Shown: piece by piece, positions 1 through 10,793 of the stretch
Numbering within the stretch: position 1 is the first letter of the stretch
How the letters are laid out: every line of letters starts with the position of its first letter
Source of the DNA: Lyophyllum atratum
Lineage: Eukaryota; Basidiomycota; Agaricomycetes; Agaricales; Lyophyllaceae
Direction of reading: 5' to 3'
NCBI GenBank assembly: GCA_014905825.1
Contig: JACGCN010000002.1
Span: forward strand, 1,302,001 to 1,366,000
Length of the DNA stretch: 64,000 bases
Made by a program: the position numbers and the translations under genes
Notes under the pieces: model-generated
What the model was told of the DNA's origin: nothing
Databases searched by the model: none
Seen by the model: only the letters and a program-made list of their open reading frames with translations

Positions 1-110
1 ACGTGGTGGGTGTCCACAGTGAGAGCAGTCACAGGGGTGGCACCATAGGAGCAGGCAAGTATTGCGAGCGAGGAGACAGCGAGGAGGTTGAGGAGTTTTG
101 TGACGGCCAT
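1..110 (-). CDS. Secreted protein, N-terminal part only
   Basis: The start codon lies at 108-110 on the minus strand and the gene runs off the left edge. The 36 visible residues begin MAVTKLLNLLAVSS, continue as a hydrophobic stretch through LAILACS, and end in an Ala/Thr-rich segment with ALTVDTHH. This is a typical cleavable signal peptide followed by the start of a mature secreted protein. Nothing in the visible part fixes the family. I am confident of the start and of secretion, not of the function. Confidence 0.6.
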   Translation of the reverse strand, partial: MAVTKLLNLLAVSSLAILACSYGATPVTALTVDTHH

Positions 111-671
111 CTTATGATAATGTCGTGAATGAGCGGGCAGTAAATGAATGTAGGTTGGCCGGGGCCCAACGTCGAGGATGGTGGAGGAAGAGAAAACTTT
201 GGAATGTTGACATTTTGCCGGACTTTCTTTTAACGGGCGGTTCTTGCCGGCATCAACGCACGGACCGTTCTGCCAAGCTCAGTAGCGCGCCATCAATGTA
301 CCCTGTTGACAGTGACACTTGCTCGTCGCTAGTACCAGTATTTCCCAGTATTCAGCGGTGCTCGACGCGTTTTCTCGTGTCTGCACTGCGCTGCTCCCCT
401 TGCAAAGGCCATGCACGGTATTTGCAGGGCCACGTACGCAGAATAAGTGGTGGCGAACTATTGTTGGGGCGCCATGGCGACGTCGAACACAGTTTCCTAA
501 TGCGGACAGCCCAAAGGGGCATAGTTTGGTGATGTTTGGATACATAAGAAAGAGCTGGCATTGGAGATCTGGTTTTTCTTGACCTCCAAGTTTGACACGA
601 AGAAACCGGTTCAACAAGTTCAGCCCACGTTCATCAACCACAAAACTCTCACCAGCTCACCCCCGCTCATA
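111..671. other. Intergenic region, divergent promoters
   Basis: This 561-bp stretch separates the divergent secreted-protein and RRM-protein genes. Open frames here are short and overlap antisense, with no recognisable product. It presumably holds both promoters; I see no clear motif. Confidence 0.5.
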
Positions 672-1851
672 ATGTCTGACGCCCCAGCCGCCCCTGTCAT
701 CGAAAACGGCGCGCCTCCAGTTACGCAAGACAAGCCCGAAGAAGCTCCTGGCTTCAAGGTACATCTTTTTCTTCTCTTCCCCTTGCCCCACAGCGCTCAA
801 CGTCTTTGTCCAGGTCTTTGCAGGCAATCTTGCGTACTCCACCACGGATGAAGGGCTGAAGGCTTTCTTTGCGCCCGTTCAGAGCGACATGTACGTGGCA
901 ACCTTGCACAGCCTTCCATCACTTACTCATATCATTTCTTCTACTTTCCCCAGCCTTTCGGCACAGGTTATCCTCCGTGGCACTCGCTCCGCTGGATATG
1001 GATTCGTCGCTCTGGCCACCGCAGAGTCCGCTCAAAAGGCCGTCGAGGCCCTTGACAAGCAGGAGCTCGATGGTCGTCAGGTAATCGTCGAGGTTGCCAA
1101 ACCCTCCGAGCAGAAAGACAAGGAGAAGAAGGAGAAGAAGGCCAAGAGGAGACCCGGCAGGCGTGGCAGCAAGGCTGTTCCCGGCGAGATCTCAGAGGCT
1201 GAGGCCAACGGCGAGCCTGCAAAGGCAGATGACGCTGTTGCTGCTGCTCCTGGCACTGACGAAGCCGCCAAGCCCAAGAAGAAGAAGAAGAAGGCTGCTG
1301 TAAGTCCCTTAATCATATAAGCTCGCTGATCTCATCTCATCCAATTCTGTTGTGATCAGCGCAAGCCCAAAGTCAAGGCCGAGGGCGAGACTTCCGACAC
1401 TGGTGCCGCCGCTCCCACAGGCGAGACCGATGCTGCCGCCAGTGCCGAAGGTGCTGCTAAGAAGGCACCCCGCGCTCGCAAGCCCAAGGCTCCTCGCACT
1501 CCCCGTCCGGCCGGTGAAGACCCCGTCGGCGAGCCATCCAAGACCATGCTCTTCGTCGCCAACCTCGGCTTCAACATTGACGATGCTGGCCTTTCTGCCC
1601 TGTTCACCGAAGCTGGCATCGCTGTCAACTCTGCTCGCATTGTCCGTAGGCGCTGGGGTCAACCCAGGAAGAGCAAGGGCTATGGCTTCGTCGACGTTGG
1701 CGGCGAGGAAGAGCAGAAAAAGGCAATTGCTGCTCTTGAAGGCAAGGACGTTGGTGGAAGGACCATCGCCGTCAAGGTTGCTGTCAATGCCCCTCACGAT
1801 GAGGAAGCTTCCGTCGAGGACGCCGCCCCTGCTGTTGCCGCTGCTACCTAA
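672..1851 (+). CDS. Two-RRM RNA-binding protein
   Basis: Four exons (672-758, 814-890, 954-1299, 1360-1851) join in frame to 333 codons. The first RRM (about residues 30-105) has an RNP2-like VFAGNLAY and an RNP1-like AGYGFVAL. The second (about 220-310) has TMLFVANLGF and KGYGFVDVG. They are joined by a Lys/Ala/Pro-rich basic linker (KKEKKAKRRPGRRG and KKKKKKAA), which probably adds non-specific RNA binding or a nuclear/nucleolar signal. The two RRMs are well supported. The specific RNA target cannot be read from the sequence. The gene is followed by 289 bp before the next gene on the same strand. Confidence 0.85.
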
Positions 1852-2140
1852 TACATGACCTGTTACGCCTTGCCCCTCTTATGCTCATGTTACGAAATCG
1901 CTGTATAGTGAACCGTGTTTTTCAAAGTACTTTCGATTACCACCTTTCACTAGTCTACGCTCTGGTGTCGTCTGTCGTATAGTTCTGAATAGCCTGGTTG
2001 TTTGATGACGAACATACCCTTATCCCTATCTCCCGTCGGATTATGATTCATAAGTTACAATGAATGAAACGGTGAGTGGAAGAGAATGGCGACACGTGGC
2101 GCAGTGGACGCTCTCACCGTTGTTTGGTGTTTGTGCGACA

Positions 2141-3506
2141 ATGTCTGGCGGTGAAGATGACGACTATCTATCCGACAAATTTCTAATTGGCGCTGCGTCG
2201 ACTGCACCTCCGCCCAAAACATATGCACAACTTCGTAAGGAAGCTGACAAGAAGGCGAAACTGAAGAATGAGCAGAATAGGACAAAGAGCAGACGGCAGC
2301 GTGAGCTCGAGGCCCGCGAGGAGGGCCTCAGCAAGAGTCTATTCGAGCGCGCAAGGGAGGAGGAGGATGCGGGCGTATCCTCCGGCAACAAGGCACTCTC
2401 GATGATGATGAAGATGGGGTTCAAACCGGGGCAGGCGCTCGGAAAGGTGGAGGAGCCGACAGTGAAGCCCGCATCTCCTGTTCCTCAGGATCCGTCGGAT
2501 GCTGAAACCGAAGCGGGTCCCTCGTCAAGACCGTCTGCTGTGAAGTCGGGCCATGTAGTTGAGCCGATTCCTCTGAGCGAATGGGGAGGTCCGTCATCCA
2601 TTGTTACGTCTCTGTCGTCGCGTCCAGGTGGCTAACAACGTTATCTAGGAAAGAAAGGGATCGGGTTGGGAAAGCGCGCACGGTCGCCATCGACGTCTGC
2701 TGAGCGAGTTGCCAAGATGGCGAAAATGGCGGAAGAGGCGGAAGAGATCAGCCACCAGGACTATCGCGACAGGGCTAGAAGAGAATATGAGGAGAAGCGT
2801 GCTGAAGGGCGACTCGGTACTGTTGCCCATCTTGTCGCATCGTTACTGCTTGTGTTATAAGGAGCTGACCCCGAGGTCCCCTCTGTAGGTCCTGCACAGC
2901 GTACTTGCGCGACCTTGGACGAGCAGGCGGGAAAACAAGTTGAGTGGTCTACATATTTCTTTGCTATGGTGATAGATTGAGCTCATGCCCGTACTCATCT
3001 TGTCCCCTCCGCTTTATTATGTTCGATGGAATGCTAGTTCCAAGTTCTATGGCTTAACCCCAACCGTGCCGACTCATTTCCTCCTGGGCTGTTGGACGCT
3101 TTGACAATACACGGCGCACCCGGACTTCCACACGCATACCAAGGCGAGCCGGTCCAAGTGCGCCTCCGGAGACAAATGCAAGCAGATGCGCTCCAACCGC
3201 TGGATGCCTCGGAGAGCGCGGTGAAGGACGCTGCGCTCGTGAAAACGTTCCCTCCGGAGATAATCGAGGAGGCTATTCAGTTTCTGCGTCTCCAGGTGAA
3301 GTGATTTACCGATTTCCCATGCTTTCATGCGCTCAACGAGTCCCCTTCTCATCGCATTTAATTCTCAGGCACAAGATCGCCTCCACCTTGTACTTGCGTA
3401 CTTACGCGACCAGTACGCGTACTGTTTCTGGTGTGGAGTGCAGTACGATGACGACGAAGCGATGGAAGATCAGTGCCCCGGGGTTACCGAAGAATGTCAC
3501 GATTGA
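2141..3506 (+). CDS. GPATCH11: G-patch domain protein, GPATCH11/CCDC75 homologue
   Basis: Five exons (2141-2588, 2649-2816, 2889-2938, 3038-3295, 3369-3506) give 353 codons in frame. The N-terminus is acidic (SGGEDDDYLSDKFL) and a basic coiled region follows. The G-patch (about residues 85-160) is MMMKMGFKPGQALGK, a Ser/Pro insertion, then EWGGKKGIGLGKR, completed across intron 1. The C-terminal end holds CFWCGVQYDDDEAMEDQCPG, the Cys-rich tail usual in GPATCH11 proteins. G-patch proteins bind and stimulate DEAH helicases; the vertebrate homologue has been linked to splicing and kinetochores. The complete domain order and intact frame make this secure; its partner helicase here is unknown. 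An alternative upstream start at 2060 is in frame but lacks the conserved acidic start. Confidence 0.88.
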
Positions 3507-4134
3507 TTACCTCCAAATCAGTCGAAGTTGCATGAAGAAAGAAAGACGACCTACATCAGCTTTTTCTTGAGGGGCGGATTCAGTCTCGTCGCTGAGATAC
3601 ACATCACACCATTTTTCCCGGTCGCAATATTACCACAATCGGTACATGTCAACCCTACAATTGAGACTTCCATCAGTGACTACTCGAGTATCGTTGTCCG
3701 GGCACCTTGGAGTAGCCATCGCCACATCAGGTCGTTGAGTTGGATGCAAACCGTCGAACGCCGGTTGAAGGTAGCACTTGCAACGAAAGTACAAGAAGGG
3801 TGATGATGGTGGTTTCTGAAACCTGGATACCCCATTCGCGTATATTTCCTATGGAAGGACCAAGAATAGCCAACAGAAAGCAACGCAACGAATTCGAACG
3901 AAGGAGCAGCAACAGTCCAAGGATCGTAATATCCACATGGGATGAAATGAGAGTGGATAGTGTTCCGCCAAAAATAGCATGAGAAGTTCAACAAGGGAGC
4001 ATAGAATGGTGTGGTATATGTTATTACAATGCGTAGTCCTTGACGTATGTCCAAGTGAATTCAAAGTTCTGTTGTACAATAGTCCATGAAGCAGGAAAGA
4101 GGTATAAAAATAAAATAATGGTGGGGTGAAAGGC
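3507..4134. other. Intergenic region between convergent genes
   Basis: 628 bp between the GPATCH11 homologue and the minus-strand serine-rich gene, so mostly 3' untranslated sequence. Several overlapping open frames have no recognisable content. I see nothing else. Confidence 0.5.
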
Positions 4135-4992
4135 TCAGGCAACATGAGCAAGCGAGCGACGTCGCGGATAATGCGCGGTAAGGTCGGCAGACCGGGGAGG
4201 AGTGGAAATTCGTATCCCGACATGGCGGTGATGCCGGCGCGAGTGGGTTTTGGTGGCATATCCAAAGGAGTAGTCCTTGTCGAAGGAAATAGACTCAGAG
4301 TCGTTGGGGGTGATGGGGAATGAGTCCGAGTTGGCAGAATTTGGCCAGAAAGCGGGAAGGGTAGGTACAGTTACAGGCATTGGTGGTGGAGAATCGCGAG
4401 ATTCTTGTGGAAACGTCGGCGAGGTGGGCGAAGTGCCAGGTGTTTTGCGACGAACGTAAGAGGATATGGGGGTGTTGGCTGCGAGGTCGGAGACCGAGCC
4501 ATAAACATTGACGGAGAGCTTATTCGCGGACCGTCTAGATAAGCGAGGTGCTGATGCGGCTCTCGGTGATGACGAAATAGCCTGAAATGACATGATGAGC
4601 ACCGTAGAATGCATACTAGTGAACACGCCACTCACGCGTAAGGGAGAACAATCACGTTCCAAGGAACATGAAGAAACAGAGGATAAACTTCCTCGTCGTG
4701 AGGCGGACTGTGGCTGGCTATCAGCGGGATTTCCGGGAAGATAACGCTATGAACATACGAAGACAGGAGAATATGGAGAATATGGAGAATAACGAGCAAC
4801 TTTCGAGCGGGTCGACTCTCTCAGAGATTGGGTTGACTTTGATCTAGAATGCAAAGGCATCGCAGCACCCATAAGACGAGGTGAAGCGGAAGGTGAAGAA
4901 AGCGAGGATTTGGGCATTTGATCCGGGGTATTAATGGTCTGATCCAGACCAAGGGACGCCATGAGCTCGACGAAGGAAGGGAGAGAAGTCAT
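4135..4992 (-). CDS. Serine/proline-rich hypothetical protein
   Basis: Three exons (4759-4992, 4636-4713, 4135-4581) join to 252 codons. The protein starts MTSLPSFVELMASLGLD, has a tandem SPYSPYSP motif at the end of exon 1, a Ser/Arg segment (RRGSLSSVSS) and a long Ser/Thr/Pro-rich tail. Fungal proteins of this layout are usually disordered and phosphorylated, and the RRxS and SP sites here would suit kinases. No catalytic domain is visible. The exon 2 acceptor could be either of two AGs six bases apart. The start was chosen because the N-terminal ELMASLGL block recurs, as I recall, in Agaricomycete proteins. Function unknown. Confidence 0.6.
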
Positions 4993-5384
4993 TGCCAGTG
5001 GAAGTTGAAAGAAAAAAATAAATGAAGAGGTATAAGTAGTCTCGAAGGAGGCAACGAGCAACCTTGAATCCAGAAACGCTGGAGCCCATCTATAAGTAAG
5101 GGAGTTGGCGTCCAGATGCCTTGGGAACAGCCCACGATCATGTTGTCAAGATATCCTATTATCGCTGGGTAACGGTCCAACAAACGCCTCCGGTGGTCGT
5201 GAGGACTCAAAACCGAATGAATCAATAATGGTCGGCAAGGTGATCGTGTTGCTGATTTTGGCAACCTCTCCTTGTAACTATACTTAGTGTATATGAGGGA
5301 GATCGTGATGCCATGGCTGTCTTGGTGAAAAGCTCGTCATTAAGGCTTCGTTATCGCCAAAGCCCCACACAAGGATGACCTTGA

Positions 5385-5427
5385 GGTGAGCTAGGTTACA
5401 CTCAGGTGAAGCTTAGGTTTACACTCA
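5385..5427. repeat. Imperfect tandem repeat, about 20-23 bp twice
   Basis: Two adjacent units, 5385-5404 and 5405-5427, both begin GGTGA and end ACACTCA with a related centre (AGCTAGGTT versus AGCTTAGGTTT). It directly abuts the hairpin at 5423-5447. Read from the bases; no function is known. Confidence 0.6.
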
Positions 5428-5447
5428 AGAGTTAGAAACTCTTGAGT
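5423..5447. repeat. Perfect 11-bp inverted repeat with 3-nt loop
   Basis: ACTCAAGAGTT (5423-5433), loop AGA, and AACTCTTGAGT (5437-5447) form a perfect stem. It lies about 360 bp upstream of the Rpb12 start codon, in the promoter or 5' leader of that gene or of the divergent serine-rich gene. Confidence 0.65.
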
Positions 5448-5807
5448 CAGACAGACGTCGAAATCGAGTGTCAGAGGAGATCGATACCATCACAGTCGGA
5501 CAGAGACCTCACCGCTGTCACCAATACCATACCACCAAGATCCTCCGAACTGGGTTATGGATGTCTACCAAGGCTGTGCGAGCCATCACTGCTCCGGTCC
5601 GACAGATGTATGGTTGCGCCGCCGTATCACGACTGTCGTGCACGTTTGATATCCTGTCAGGTTGAACGCCGGTATAGGCGCTTGATAGATAAGTTCGCAG
5701 AAGCAAGTCGACCGATTTCTCGAGAGTCAACGTACGTCAACCGCAGAACCTGTCTCCTCGCGGCCAAACACTGCAACACAAATACTTTTTCACCTCCCAC
5801 CATTGCC

Positions 5808-6131
5808 ATGAACCAGCAACCAGGCGGACAGGGCACAAGTGCGGGTGCGCCGGGCGGAACCAACGTATACGCCCCAGCGAGACAAGATATGGAGTATATC
5901 TGTGCCGGTGCGAACGCTAGTACAGCATCTTTTAAGCGCCTATACTTATGCTTTGTCAAGATTGCGGTGCCAAAAACGAGATCAAGTCGCGAGAACCTAT
6001 TCGATGCAGAGAATGTGGGCATCGCATCATGTATAAGAAGAGAACGAAACGGAGTACGTTTGTCCTCCTTGATTGTATCCCGTGTTGAACATCATTAATC
6101 GCATCTAGTGGTGCAATTCGAGGCTCGGTGA
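5808..6131 (+). CDS. RPC10: RNA polymerases I/II/III shared subunit Rpb12 (ABC10-alpha)
   Basis: Three exons (5808-5907, 5961-6053, 6109-6131) encode 71 residues, the usual size. A variable Gln/Gly-rich N-terminus is followed by the zinc ribbon: YICADCGAKNE supplies the first Cys pair and [18 protein letters not shown] the second, and the protein ends VQFEAR. The subunit sits near Rpb3/Rpb11 in all three nuclear RNA polymerases and helps assembly. The Asp of ADCG is split by intron 1 and a Met by intron 2, and both joins are exactly in frame. Identification is secure because the CxxC...CxxC ribbon and C-terminus are nearly invariant in fungi. Confidence 0.95.
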
Positions 6132-6423
6132 CCTTTCGACATGCGACCCCCTACCCATTCACATCTACACTCTCTGAGATTTCAAGAGAGATCATTTAAT
6201 GGAGAAATACCGACATCTGGACCTTCCATCCATCCGCTCGACAGGAAACCGCGAAGCTAACGTGGTGGGACATAAATCAACAACGCTGTAGCGCTCTGTG
6301 TCAATATGTTCGGTATATCGTGACATTAATACAACTATTGTCAGGTATTATAAGCGAGCCAGGGGGGCTCAGGACATATGTATCAGATGTATATGTACGT
6401 TGTCCGGGGGCGATGGATGGCGG

Positions 6424-7148
6424 TCACCATTGACCAAGGTGCCTAATCCACAGGTTCAGCATACAAGTTACAACAAGTCGATCGAGGATCTGCTCGGCGC
6501 GGGCTACGAGGCGTAGTTGAAGCTGTTGTTGTATCCACGTCGCAATCGTTCTACCCCGAGAGTCGACGCACTGCACAAAGGAGATCAAGAAATGTGACAC
6601 TGCCTAACACGCTTCTGCGGCTCACGTAGAGATCGGTCTCATTATCCGCGAGCTTCCACTTGTAAGTCGATCCTCCGGCTTTGAAGCGGCGTGATCTTGG
6701 GCCTATATCAGTGTTGAACATGAAACTATCAGTCAACAACTCAGACATACTTGCTGTTGGATTTCTTCGCCTTCCTCAGATCTCTGATGGAGACCTACTT
6801 GCACGTCAATTTATGAACTCCCCCACTGGTTTCAGGATATTCACCTCCTCAATGCCAAAATGGACAGTGGCATTCACGTTGGATAACCATTCGATAGCAC
6901 CAGCTGGCTCGAACACAGTCGTTTGCAAATTTTGGCGGTAGAAGTTCGTCATCCCAATATTCATGCCAGTAACAGGATGATGAAACTTGGTCGAATGGTC
7001 AATGGGAACGTCCACTTGGAGCTCAGACCAGGCTCGCCTTGTATATTTCTATGTCTCCTGCTTCGCCAGCCATAAACACTGAAAATGTTCGCATGTCAGA
7101 ATTGGGTCCTGGCGAGTAGACAAAGTGCAAGATGATCTCGGCCGCCAT
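6424..7148 (-). CDS. DUF6593-like protein, model incomplete
   Basis: Minus-strand coding segments can be linked: about 6845-7020 (VDVPIDHSTKFHHPVTG, then EWLSNVNATVHFGIEE), about 6730-6800 (SIRDLRKAKKSNS), about 6630-6690 (FKAGGSTYKWKLADNETDLY) and the end (CVDSRGRTIATW, then EQILDRLVV) with a stop at 6424. The KWK...LY motif and a closing ILD-VV helix fit the Agaricomycete DUF6593 family of small beta-rich proteins of unknown function. A first exon starting MAAEIILHFVYSPGP at 7148 is plausible, but I could not join it cleanly to the next exon. Boundaries are therefore approximate. Confidence 0.45.
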
Positions 7149-7678
7149 TTTTCCGTGGGTCTGAATGAGGAAGGAGGATGTGGACGAGTGAGAGACCAAC
7201 GACAACGCTTTGGGAGCGTCAGCTTAGAAACTTGTCGGAAAAACATGCGGCAGATCATAATTTATACTTAGTGCGATGCGAACGATGGAGAAGTTCCGGC
7301 GGACCACGAGATAACACAAGGTGCATCTGCTGAGTTGAGCTGATGGGGGTGGAGAGGGGGGAGGAAGACCACGACAAAAATCATATATGACACCAGCGTG
7401 GCAGCGTGTTAACTGTTATCGATTGGGAACAGATACCGAACCGAACATCAAGATTAGATTGAGAACTCTTTGAGACCTGGTACACACGGGTCTTTTTGCC
7501 GCCGTCTATGTAGCCCAGGTGAATATGTGGAGTAGAAATTGCTTGAGGATCCGAACTCGTGAAGGGTCTACGGCAAGATAGCTAAAAATGGATGATACTG
7601 AAAATAACTTTGTTGTGTAGTATTTGAATCTGAGGACACCCTCTTCGTAATCCCTCTCACACAAGCAATCAATCCCCA
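7149..7678. other. Intergenic region between divergent genes
   Basis: 530 bp between the DUF6593-like gene and the bZIP gene. No conserved coding content was seen. It presumably holds both promoters. Confidence 0.4.
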
Positions 7679-9500
7679 ATGCGAGCAGGCAAAGAGTCGA
7701 GGGAGCGCAGTGTTTCAGGAGATCTTGACGTGCGCACCAGTATTGAGATGACTATCAGCATTCTCTAACCTTTAAAAATATCAGGATTCTGACTTCGAAT
7801 CTCACAATGGTGAGGGGAGCCTTCCCGGCAAGCCTGGACGCAAGAAGAACCCAAAGTATGTTACTCAATAAACTCGTCTTGATACTCACGGCTTCTATGA
7901 ACTCTAAAGCTCTCAAGCCGCGAGGCGAGATCAAAACCGTATTGCTCAACGCGAGTTCCGTCTGAGGAAACAGCAGAGGGTGCGGGTTCAGGACTTATTC
8001 ATGAACCAGGTCACTCAACCGTTGGTTTTGAACAGATCCGAGACCTCGAAGCACGCGTCGAAATTCTATCCGGAGGGAAGGATGAAGCACTTGGAGAGAT
8101 GAGGAATATGTTGAAAGGTACGTCTGCTGCACATTTATTGGGAACCAAACGATTGATGCGCTTCGCACTTTTGAAGACCTGATGGCAGAAAACCAGACTC
8201 TGCGTGGCCTTTTGCGGAGCCTTGGTGGCTTTATTGGTGATGGTGCTGGAGGCCTTCTTCCAAAACTTGGTTGGGATATGTCAGACTTCACCCAGTTCAT
8301 CAACAGGTCCGAAACCGATACCGCTTGGGAAGGTTATCAAGGGCGAAAGAAAGCAGCAGAAGCTGCCCAAGGCCAGAAAAGATCTGCAGAGGAAGATCCT
8401 TCTAGTTCACGATCTAAAAAGGCCAGGGGCGGCGAGAGCGACATAGAAAGGGCTCAAAACGGTTTCAATCTCCTCATGCCTATGGGTGCGCCATCCCTTT
8501 CCACCAACTGGTATCTTTGCTAGCGGCTCGAAGCCACACGACGGTAGTGGCGGTATGCTATCGGACCTCATGCGTGGTTCCAGCGATTCTCCGATGTACA
8601 TGCAACAAGCCTCTCCTCCGGGCAGCACGTACGCAGGGTGGATCTGTCGGCAATTACCAGCCTCCTTATATGTCTGGCGTGAATCTCAACTTGGAATCCT
8701 CTTTGGCACCTATTCCCTTTACTCCTCCAAGTGCTGGAAATGTCTCTGCACAACAGGGCCTTGTCGGCGCAGCAACAACGGCGCCAAGACTCCTTAGAGC
8801 TTTTGGATGAAGACGACGACCCGAATAAAGTCGAGGCCTATAAACTTATCCAGTAGCTAAATTTTCGTTCCCCGTCAACGTGCGTTTACTGATAGGTCTT
8901 TGTAGTTATCATCTCGATAACTACAAAAGGAATAACCAGTACTGTCTTCCTTCTTCTTTGCGGCCATCAATAGTCCAGAGGTAAGGTCATGTCTAGTTTT
9001 TAAAGGACATCACATAATGAGTGGGTTTTACAGATCCATACCACATGGTCGGCGTTTTTGCACTCCATACATGTGCCCAATCTAACACGCTTGCATTTTA
9101 GAAAGCGTCATTGACGGTATTCTTCATGCTGAACTTCGGGACCGGATGATACTTCTTCGAAGTATATACACTTTGATCTTACCGAGTTTGAGCTGATATT
9201 CCATTTACTTAGATCGCTACGACCTCGTTGAATGTTTAATTGATTATAGGCGTTCCGTGACAATACACGGCGACGACGTTCTTGCCCACAGTAACTGGGA
9301 GATTGGCGAGAAGTTCCTACGGCAGTACTGGGTTCGTTAATTCAGTGGTAGTTTTCAAGCCACCTGCAGCTCATGCCTTCACTAGCTTTTTAATTGACAA
9401 GGCCACCTTGGGTATTGCAAACAAATGGCGGAGAGAACGAGGAGAGCTGGAGCTGCGTTTGACGGACATTGGTAGCTCTGAGAACACACCACCCGCATAG
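7679..9500 (+). CDS. bZIP transcription factor with DUF3425-type C-terminal domain; frame disturbed
   Basis: The basic region GRKKNPNSQAARRDQNRIAQ spans exons 7785-7855 and 7910-7979. It has the NxxAQxxFR signature of fungal AP-1-like bZIPs, and a leucine-zipper-like DLEARVEIL...MRNML follows (8036-8117). Exon 8177 onward gives ENQTLRGLLRSLGGFIGDG and an acidic/basic linker. The C-terminal domain is recognisable as DEDDDPNKVEAYKLI|HYHLDNYKRN (intron 8853-8905), then VIDGILHAELRDRMILLR, CLIDYRRSVTIHGDDVLAHS, EIGEKFLRQYW and FLIDKATLGIANKWRRE, ending TPPA at 9500. Such proteins act as nuclear regulators, often of stress or secondary metabolism. Between 8478 and 8790 the homologous reading passes through all three frames (three +1 steps), and the last intron leaves one surplus base. 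Either the sequence has insertions or the gene is decaying. Family call is strong, exact protein is not. Confidence 0.75.
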
Positions 9501-9653
9501 CTGCCTCGTCAAGCAGCCGTGGTGGACATACGACTTATGATTATTCCCCATATTGGGCCATATTGCTGTGATAGACTGTATATTATGTTCTGTTGCAATG
9601 GGTGTTGGTTTCCCCTTCCAAACCTTGTAAACAATGCTTGACTTACCTCCAAA

Positions 9654-10008
9654 CTACCAAGAAGCTTTTTGGACGCCATTAAGTTCACCTTTGAGCGCCT
9701 TAAGTCGGAATTGGAACTGGAGAACCTCGTTACTGGTGTCCCTAACAGAAGGCTTGTAAACTCACTCTGCACATAGAGCAAACTCGCTCATGATACCCCT
9801 TCCCCTCCCGGTTTCAGAGCAGCGGTTTTTTACGGTGGTAGGTCGGGTGTAACGTCCAAAGGTGTTCAGCTGTAGCTGGGCTTGATGGCGGACTTGAGGA
9901 GGCAGCGCCTGGTTGCGTGCAACATATAGATATGCCCTACGAGCAATTTCAGTTGGCACGGACACCGTGGCGCGCCTTGATGTCGCGTAGGACGCGGATA
10001 TTGGGCAT
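9654..10008 (-). CDS. MRP2: Mitochondrial ribosomal protein uS14m, two frame displacements
   Basis: The start at 10008 gives MPNIRVLRDIKARHGVRA, the family's conserved N-terminus. After one surplus base near 9948 the frame continues EIARRAYLYVARNQALPP, then RHQAQLQLNTFGRYTRP and KNRCSETGRGRGIMSEFALC. Two surplus bases near 9768 precede the intron (9717-9765), and exon 9654-9716 ends FQFRLKALKG...VQKASW and stop. uS14m binds the small-subunit rRNA head in mitochondria. Removing three bases in total restores about 100 residues, the normal length. With such conservation the family is certain, but as written the gene cannot encode the full protein. A sequencing error is more likely than loss of an essential gene. 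Confidence 0.85.
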
Positions 10009-10261
10009 GGTGGTGAATGTACAAGCTGGTCACGTCGTGTCACTTCGAATTCCAACGGAGGCTGCTGCCAAGCACAACCATACACCGGTGTGAGTCGGAT
10101 CCACCCAAATTTGCGATTTGCAACCTGCAATTGAGCCGTCATCCAAAGTCGAACCGACCACTTCTCCTCGGTGGGTTTGATAAGGTGGACATGGATATAA
10201 CCCCAGTACGCCCCCTCATTTCTACTTCTCTCCGTTATCTTAAACCTCCGACAGCTATAGA

Positions 10262-10506
10262 ATGTCCATCCACAAAGTTCTACGATTAAAACAGCGCCGC
10301 ACTCTCGTCTCCTCCTCTTTCGGATTTACATTCTTTGCGACGGTCTTGACGGTGTCGGCTTCAAACATTCTTCCTGCCCCGCTCGTCCGCAAAAGAACCG
10401 ATTCGCAGATAGTGGCCGAGAGGAGGAATCCGCAGTGGGAGGTCGTGTCATCATAGCCAAGCGACCGAGGAGGTGGATAGAGGAGAAACACCCGAATCTA
10501 GAATGA
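10262..10506 (+). CDS. Small single-pass membrane protein, possible frameshift
   Basis: An open frame from 10262 gives MSIHKVLRLKQRRTLV, a hydrophobic segment (FGFTFFATVLTVSASNILP) and a basic tail, stopping at 10456. The alternative frame immediately downstream reads GGRVIIAKRPRRWIEEKHP and stops at 10504-10506. From memory, small Agaricomycete proteins with a TM segment end in a RRPRRWIEE motif, so the two pieces probably belong together with a one- or two-base displacement near 10437. The basic N-terminus plus one TM suggests a mitochondrial inner-membrane factor, but that is inference. It is divergent from uS14m, with 253 bp between the starts. Confidence 0.5.
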
Positions 10507-10793
10507 AATTTTCTTCTGATAACTAGCTTCAAGATGCGTCTTAAACTGAAACCGAAACTCCACGCGTACCTATCCACACTGGGGCATGTGCGGAGAGCGA
10601 CCCGCACGGAGGTGGTTACCAAAATGCTTTTGGGTATTCGGCACAAATACATGGGCTACTTATACATTAACTATCTGGATTGTCTCTACGAGCAGAAATG
10701 TCCCGGTTCCGATAATGCTGGTCTTGCTCCTCCTGAGTCCCGCTGTGTAAGACGCGTCAAGTTCCTGTTAAGGGAAGAAAAAGCCGCCACTGC

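Larger units (their letters stand above)
4993..5807. other. Intergenic region upstream of the Rpb12 gene
   Basis: 815 bp between the divergent serine-rich gene and the RNA polymerase subunit gene. It contains the imperfect tandem repeat and the perfect hairpin listed separately. Open frames crossing it run into the Rpb12 exon but show no conserved content before 5808. Confidence 0.5.

Noticed and set aside
5442..6098. 218-codon plus-strand frame across the Rpb12 gene
   Set aside because: Only the part from 5808 is conserved, and the frame reads into intron 1. The spliced 71-residue protein explains it.
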